DNA of 31,801 nt from Chara braunii (Eukaryota > Streptophyta > Charophyceae > Charales > Characeae). A program made the position numbers and the translations under genes. Every line of letters begins with the position of its first letter. Within the stretch, counting starts at the first letter, position 1. The stretch covers positions 2,958,103 to 2,989,903 of the forward strand of contig BFEA01000056.1 in the NCBI GenBank assembly GCA_003427395.1. Direction: 5' to 3'. Below the pieces are notes generated by a model that had not been told where the DNA came from, made no database searches, and saw nothing but the letters and a program-made list of their open reading frames with translations. Positions 31,561 through 31,801 of this stretch are shown here, piece by piece.

Positions 31561-31801
31561 ATGCTTGAACGCTAACGTCACCGCTACTCAGCGCATACTC
31601 GTACTACAGTCTTCCCCCGAAGAAAACGCAGGTGCGTTATGCTACAGGTTTTGGGCACCAACTTCTGAAAACGGGCTCTAAAAAAAAATCCGCTATATGC
31701 CCTTGCAGCCACGGGTCTGTCCTTGGGGCATCAGTCACAGTTGGAGCTATACACATAAATCGAGAAATGGTCCTCATTAAAAAAAAAAAAAAAAAAAAAA
31801 A
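31561..31801 (+). other. Non-coding end of window with terminal poly(A)
   Basis: The window ends in 23 A residues (31779-31801). A retroposon tail or a contig broken at a homopolymer would both explain this. Confidence 0.6.

Overview
The window looks like nuclear intergenic DNA from a repeat-rich streptophyte. A plant or a charophycean green alga (Chara-like) would fit, but the assignment is an inference. It rests on a chromodomain-bearing Ty3/gypsy retrotransposon, LINEs of the plant/algal kind, short inverted-repeat DNA transposons with target duplications, long AAT, CTT and AC microsatellites, and an N gap. I found no intact host protein gene, no rRNA and no complete tRNA.

Layout. 1-2268: the 3' part of a decayed Ty3/gypsy chromovirus pol (RNase H, integrase, chromodomain), followed to about 3600 by non-coding sequence that may hold its LTR. 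3600-12.4 kb: mostly AT-rich non-coding DNA with short TIR elements (6368-6489; a probable larger one at 8215-9285), homopolymers, (TA)n and a 293-base N gap. 12.47-15.69 kb: two copies of a foldback/TIR element of about 275 bp, the second nested inside a larger inverted-repeat element, with a LINE 3' fragment between them. 16.0-16.17 kb: a tandem pair of tRNA-like sequences on the minus strand. About 17.4-21.5 kb: a heavily decayed but ordered LINE (endonuclease, reverse transcriptase, zinc-knuckle-type C-terminus). 21.6-23.2 kb: two GC-richer islands full of hairpins, one holding a possible LTR/polypurine boundary with a TATA box on the minus strand. 23.6-29.8 kb: simple-repeat country, with four AAT tracts, a 31-bp minisatellite whose units each form a hairpin, AC-rich and CTT-rich tracts, and an apparent old tandem duplication of about 1.9 kb. 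29.85-30.74 and 31.14-31.56 kb: two more hairpin islands. The window ends in poly(A).

The most interesting signal is the hairpin islands. They are non-coding, and several stems of 8-14 bp sit close together. Two related hairpins 150 bp apart keep pairing through a compensatory base change. Imperfect positions at 21.7-23.2 kb would be U-G pairs only in a minus-strand transcript; one at 30.48 kb would be so only in a plus-strand transcript. A-box-like sequences lie inside three islands. This suggests families of structured, possibly Pol III-derived RNAs or SINE-like elements. I found the stems by eye and tested no null model.

The retroelements are dead. Where the ancestral codon can be guessed, nearly all premature stops are explained by C-to-T or G-to-A changes, as expected from decay of methylated DNA.
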